The notes below the pieces were generated by a model. That model saw only the letters and a program-made list of their open reading frames with translations. It was not told the origin of the DNA and searched no databases. Positions 60,783-64,000 of a DNA stretch of 64,000 nucleotides are shown in pieces; positions within the stretch are counted from its first letter, which is position 1; every line of letters starts with the position of its first letter. The position numbers were made by a program, and so were the translations under genes. This DNA is from an uncultured Bacteroides sp. (GTDB lineage: Bacteria > Bacteroidota > Bacteroidia > Bacteroidales > Bacteroidaceae): positions 29,884-93,883 of the forward strand of contig NZ_CAUFUE010000021.1 of the NCBI RefSeq assembly GCF_959029255.1. Direction: 5' to 3'.

Positions 60783-61258
60783 TAGAAATTACCGAATCAG
60801 ATGCTTTGAGCCGCGTGGCGGCATATTGTTCCACTGCCGAACATTGTCGGGCGGAAGTGACAGAGAAGTTACAGCGTTGGGGAATCGCATACGCTGCTAT
60901 CGACCGTATCCTCAATCATTTGGAACAAGAAAAATATATTGATGAAGAACGCTTTTGCCGTGCTTTTATCAACGATAAATACCGCTTTGCCAAGTGGGGG
61001 AAAGTGAAAATAGGACAAGCTCTTCAGTTGAAAAAAATACCCTCAACCACCTACATGCGGTTTCTTAATGAAATAGAGGGGGAAGAATACCTTTCTATTC
61101 TGCGTGGATTGCTGGCTACAAAGCGTAAAAGTGTCCATGCGGAGAATGAATATGAATTGAATGGGAAATTGATACGTTTTGCGCTTAGCAGAGGGTTCGA
61201 GATGAAGGATATTCGTAATTGCCTCGAGCTTTCTGACGAAAATGATTACCCTGAATAA
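60779..61258 (+). CDS. recX: RecX-family regulatory protein
   Basis: A 159-residue all-helical protein with the RecX pattern: DALSRVAAYCSTAEHCRAEVTEKL (residues 8-31), the helix ending DRILNHLEQEKYIDEERFCRAFINDK, and tandem three-helix units. RecX restrains RecA filaments; recA is not adjacent. The start at 60779 overlaps the prmC stop. The upstream in-frame start lies inside prmC and is not used. Confidence 0.9.
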   Translation: MIEITESDALSRVAAYCSTAEHCRAEVTEKLQRWGIAYAAIDRILNHLEQEKYIDEERFCRAFINDKYRFAKWGKVKIGQALQLKKIPSTTYMRFLNEIEGEEYLSILRGLLATKRKSVHAENEYELNGKLIRFALSRGFEMKDIRNCLELSDENDYPE

Positions 61259-61298
61259 AAATTATTCACTTTCTTTTTTTATTCTCGTTCCGTTTCTG

Positions 61299-61306
61299 TA
61301 TTTTTG
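61299..61306 (+). promoter_or_regulatory. Candidate -7 element of pyrE
   Basis: TATTTTTG fits TAnnTTTG, 31 bases before the pyrE ATG at 61338. It lies inside the longer in-frame ORF that begins at 61242, which supports the shorter start. Confidence 0.5.
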
Positions 61307-61337
61307 TGCCATATTTATCATAATAGTTAGTTTTGCT

Positions 61338-61976
61338 ATGAAAACTTTAGAAAGATTGTTTGCAGAAAAGTTGCTGAAGATAAAAGCGATTAAACTACAG
61401 CCGGCTAATCCTTTTACTTGGGCTTCCGGATGGAAATCTCCGTTTTATTGTGATAACCGTAAAACCCTTTCATACCCTTCCCTCCGTAATTTCGTGAAGC
61501 TTGAAATTACGCGTTTGGTTTTGGAACGTTTTGGACAGGTGGATGCTATTGCCGGTGTGGCTACGGGAGCTATTCCCCAAGGTGCGCTGGTTGCCGATGC
61601 GCTGAACCTTCCTTTTGTATACGTTCGCTCTACTCCGAAGGATCATGGATTGGAAAACCTGATAGAAGGTGAACTTCGTCCAGGTATGAAGGTTGTCGTG
61701 GTGGAAGATTTAATCTCTACGGGCGGAAGCAGTTTGAAAGCTGTTGAAGCTATTCGTCGCGATGGTTGCGAGGTTATTGGTATGGTTGCTGCTTACACAT
61801 ACGGATTCCCTGTTGCGGAAAAAGCGTTTAAGGAAGCGAAAGTTCCTTTGGTAACTCTGACTAACTATGAGGCGGTGATGGAAGTTGCGCTTCGTACGGG
61901 TTACATCGAAGAGGAAGATGTGGCAACGCTGAACGAATGGCGTAAAGATCCTGCACATTGGGATGCCGGAAAATAA
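61338..61976 (+). CDS. pyrE: Orotate phosphoribosyltransferase
   Basis: A 212-residue enzyme that makes orotidine monophosphate from orotate and PRPP. The PRPP loop VVVVEDLISTGGSS (near residue 117) and the family start FTWASGWKSPFYCDNRKTLS (near 28-47) are clear. The ATG at 61338 (MKTLERLF) fits the family; the ORF upstream to 61242 is hydrophobic and contains the -7 element. The SRPBCC gene follows 92 bases later. Confidence 0.95.
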   Translation: MKTLERLFAEKLLKIKAIKLQPANPFTWASGWKSPFYCDNRKTLSYPSLRNFVKLEITRLVLERFGQVDAIAGVATGAIPQGALVADALNLPFVYVRSTPKDHGLENLIEGELRPGMKVVVVEDLISTGGSSLKAVEAIRRDGCEVIGMVAAYTYGFPVAEKAFKEAKVPLVTLTNYEAVMEVALRTGYIEEEDVATLNEWRKDPAHWDAGK

Positions 61977-62068
61977 GATTATTGTATAAATGATATAGCA
62001 TGACAAAAGAGCCATTCGGATAGTTCCTGTCCGGATAGTTCTTTTTGTCTTTTAAATACCATAGAATT

Positions 62069-62479
62069 ATGACGAAATTTGAAAGTGCTGTGAAGGTGAT
62101 ACCTGCTTCTCAAACAGCTGTTTATGACAAACTTTCCGACCTGAGTAATCTGGAAAATGTGAAAGACCGTTTGCCGCAGGATAAAGTGAAGAACTTGAGC
62201 TTCGATGCGGAAAGCCTGTCGATAGAGGTTCCTCCGGTGGGAAAGATTGTATTACAGATTGTGGAGAAAGAACCCTGCAAATGTATCAAGTTCGCGACGA
62301 CCACTTCACCGCTGCCCTTCAATTTGTGGATACAAATAGTGCCGGTTTCGGATACTGAATGCAAAATGAAACTCACCATCGGCATGGAATTGAATCCGTT
62401 TATGAGGACAATGATTCAAAAGCCTTTGCAGGAGGGACTCGATAAGATGGCGGAAACGCTGTCAATGATTAATTATTAA
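62069..62479 (+). CDS. SRPBCC (START/Bet v 1-like) family protein
   Basis: A 136-residue protein with the SRPBCC ligand-binding pattern. It starts KFESAVKVIPASQTAVYDKLSD and ends with MRTMIQKPLQEGLDKMAETLSMI, the long C-terminal helix. Members bind hydrophobic ligands; no enzymatic motif stands out. The ATG at 62069 is preferred to one at 62045. A direct repeat CGGATAGTTC (twice, near 62018 and 62032) lies upstream. It probably shares a transcript with pyrE or argH. Confidence 0.75.
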   Translation: MTKFESAVKVIPASQTAVYDKLSDLSNLENVKDRLPQDKVKNLSFDAESLSIEVPPVGKIVLQIVEKEPCKCIKFATTTSPLPFNLWIQIVPVSDTECKMKLTIGMELNPFMRTMIQKPLQEGLDKMAETLSMINY

Positions 62480-62483
62480 TGCG

Positions 62484-62544
62484 TGGTGATTAATCGTTCA
62501 CCACTCACCATTAAACATTCATCATTCATCAATAAACATTGATT
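62484..62544 (+). repeat. 7-bp-period repeat upstream of argH
   Basis: Words such as TTCACCA, CTCACCA, TTCATCA, TTCATCA and ATAAACA step by 7 bases and end at the argH start. Period and position match the ATCGTAA family, with a different word. Confidence 0.65.
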
Positions 62545-63876
62545 ATGAAACTTTGGGAAAAATCCGTTCAGGTAAATGAGGACATAGACCGCTTCACGGT
62601 GGGACGCGACCGTGAAATGGACCTTTATTTAGCAAAACATGATGTGTTGGGTTCTATGGCGCATATCACGATGTTGGAAAGTATCGGTCTGCTGACAAGT
62701 GAGGAACTGGCTCAGTTGCTTGCCGAACTCAAGAATATATATGCCACTGCTGAAAAGGGCGATTTTGTCATAGAGGATGGAATAGAAGATGTTCACTCGC
62801 AAGTGGAGCTGATGCTGACACGCAAGTTGGGCGATGTAGGTAAGAAGATTCATAGCGGACGTTCGCGTAACGACCAGGTGTTGCTGGACTTGAAGCTCTT
62901 TACCCGTGCGCAGATAAAGGAGATAGCCGAAGCGGTGGAGCAACTTTTCCATGTGCTGGTGATGCAGAGCGAGCGCTATAAGGATGTATTGATGCCGGGA
63001 TATACTCATTTGCAGATAGCCATGCCGTCTTCTTTCGGCCTTTGGTTTGGTGCATACGCCGAGAGCCTGGTAGACGATATGCTTTTCTTGCAGGCTGCTT
63101 TCAAGATGTGTAATCGCAATCCGCTGGGTTCCGCTGCCGGATATGGCTCTTCTTTCCCGTTGAACCGTACCATGACAACCAATCTGCTAGGCTTCGATTC
63201 TATGAACTATAATGTGGTGTATGCGCAGATGGGGCGTGGCAAGATGGAGCGTAATGTAGCTTTTGCATTGGCGACGATTGCCGGTACTATTTCTAAGCTG
63301 GCTTTTGATGCTTGCATGTTCAATAGCCAAAACTTTGGTTTTGTGAAGCTGCCCGATGACTGTACCACGGGTTCAAGCATCATGCCGCATAAAAAGAATC
63401 CGGATGTTTTTGAACTGACGCGTGCCAAATGTAATAAGCTCCAATCCTTGCCGCAGCAGATTATGATGATTGCAAACAATCTGCCTTCCGGCTATTTCCG
63501 TGATTTGCAGATTATCAAAGAGGTCTTCTTACCTGCTTTCCAGGAGTTGAAGGACTGCCTGCAGATGACTACTTACATAATGAATGAAATCAAGGTGAAC
63601 GAACATATTCTCGACGATGATAAGTATCTGCTCATTTTCAGTGTAGAAGAGGTTAATCGCTTGGCGCGTGAGGGTATGCCTTTCCGCGATGCTTACAAGA
63701 AAGTGGGGTTGGATATCGAGGTGGGAAACTTCTCCCACGGCAAAGAAGTCCATCACACGCATGAGGGTAGCATCGGCAATCTTTGCAATGACCAAATATC
63801 CGTATTGATGCAGAAAGTAGTAGACGGGTTTAACTTTGAAACGATGGAGGCGGCGGAAAAGGCGCTGCTTGGTTAA
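62545..63876 (+). CDS. argH: Argininosuccinate lyase
   Basis: A 443-residue enzyme of the fumarase/aspartase superfamily that splits argininosuccinate into arginine and fumarate. The signature GSSIMPHKKNP is present near residue 274, with HSGRSRNDQVLLDLKLF near 106 and GYTHLQIAMPSSFGLWF near 152. The ATG at 62545 (MKLWEK) is preferred to an in-frame TTG at 62539. It completes the arginine pathway in which the 42.8-kb SOTCase acts. Confidence 0.96.
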   Translation: MKLWEKSVQVNEDIDRFTVGRDREMDLYLAKHDVLGSMAHITMLESIGLLTSEELAQLLAELKNIYATAEKGDFVIEDGIEDVHSQVELMLTRKLGDVGKKIHSGRSRNDQVLLDLKLFTRAQIKEIAEAVEQLFHVLVMQSERYKDVLMPGYTHLQIAMPSSFGLWFGAYAESLVDDMLFLQAAFKMCNRNPLGSAAGYGSSFPLNRTMTTNLLGFDSMNYNVVYAQMGRGKMERNVAFALATIAGTISKLAFDACMFNSQNFGFVKLPDDCTTGSSIMPHKKNPDVFELTRAKCNKLQSLPQQIMMIANNLPSGYFRDLQIIKEVFLPAFQELKDCLQMTTYIMNEIKVNEHILDDDKYLLIFSVEEVNRLAREGMPFRDAYKKVGLDIEVGNFSHGKEVHHTHEGSIGNLCNDQISVLMQKVVDGFNFETMEAAEKALLG

Positions 63877-63894
63877 CTTTTTTCTGATAAAAAG

Positions 63895-63926
63895 TTTGGC
63901 TGTAACGGGGAAACTCTTTATCTTTG
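63895..63926 (+). promoter_or_regulatory. Consensus promoter of tRNA-Gly
   Basis: TTTG (63895-63898), 20-base spacer, TATCTTTG (63919-63926). Both boxes and the spacing are ideal. The tRNA begins 20 bases after the -7 box. Confidence 0.85.
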
Positions 63927-63946
63927 CACCCGTTCTCCAAAAACCT

Positions 63947-64000
63947 GCGGAAATAGCTCAGTTGGTAGAGCATAACCTTGCCAAGGTTAGGGTCGCGAGT
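63947..64000 (+). tRNA. tRNA-Gly (anticodon GCC), truncated by the window end
   Basis: The first 54 nucleotides are present: acceptor strand GCGGAAA, D-arm GCTC/GAGC with loop AGTTGGTA, and anticodon stem TAACC/GGTTA with loop TTGCCAA, anticodon GCC at 63980-63982. The T-arm and acceptor end lie beyond the window. A consensus promoter precedes it. Confidence 0.93.

Overview
The window looks like a chromosomal segment from a Bacteroides-type gut bacterium (order Bacteroidales). Evidence: a SusC/SusD pair, a NigD-like lipoprotein, an arginine-pathway carbamoyltransferase carrying the succinyl-ornithine marker Pro90, two Skp/OmpH genes beside bamA, many promoter elements of the Bacteroides type (TTTG about 20 bases upstream of TAnnTTTG), and starts with little or no Shine-Dalgarno sequence. 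I cannot name the species. Nothing looks like a prophage, conjugative element, IS element or CRISPR locus; the one gene of a mobile-element-related family is a PD-(D/E)XK Rpn/YhgA-like protein at 27.4 kb.

Layout. 0.2-6.5 kb: GlcNAc-kinase-like gene divergent from a SusC/SusD pair that has no glycoside hydrolase beside it. 6.6-15.5 kb: asd, a CPA2 antiporter, tcdA, a LolD-like ATPase, an HhH protein, an NSS-type transporter, VanZ-like, murF. 15.7-22.6 kb: TPR histidine kinase, folP-cdaA (c-di-AMP synthesis), tldD-tldE. 22.6-28.3 kb: two GNAT-like proteins, a TonB-C protein, lrgA/lrgB, the Rpn-like gene. 28.5-32.3 kb: pta-ackA and a secreted alkaline phosphatase. 32.4-37.3 kb: lpxH, a MIP18-type factor, radC, a GT2 glycosyltransferase, efp, rpmH. 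37.4-42.5 kb: PASTA protein, rluD, ddl, a PlsC-like acyltransferase, NigD-like and rhodanese lipoproteins. 42.8-46.6 kb: SOTCase, proA, proB, DUF2007. 46.7-47.3 kb: a promoter-driven structured RNA and a small HTH protein. 48.4-51.5 kb: a coiled-coil lipoprotein plus an outer-membrane barrel. 51.6-57.1 kb: murI, two skp genes, bamA, uppS. 57.2-64 kb: a repeat-rich lipoprotein, ribD, prmC, recX, pyrE, an SRPBCC protein, argH and the first 54 nt of tRNA-Gly(GCC).

Much of the window is envelope housekeeping: wall precursors (murF, murI, ddl, uppS), outer-membrane biogenesis (bamA, skp, LolD-like, lpxH) and amino-acid synthesis (asd, proBA, SOTCase, argH).

The most unusual signal is between genes. 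Several long intergenic gaps hold arrays with a strict short period but a different word in each array. Four have a 22-bp period with a small dyad in most units (26.9, 36.1, 47.7 and 47.95 kb), two have an 11-bp period with inverted arms (15.6 and 59.8 kb), one large inverted-repeat element has 9-bp units (42.5-42.8 kb), and a 7-bp-period family sits just upstream of start codons (10.6, 18.7, 38.0, 43.8, 56.3 and 62.5 kb). I do not recognise a named family for these. All coordinates, periods and alignments were worked out by eye.
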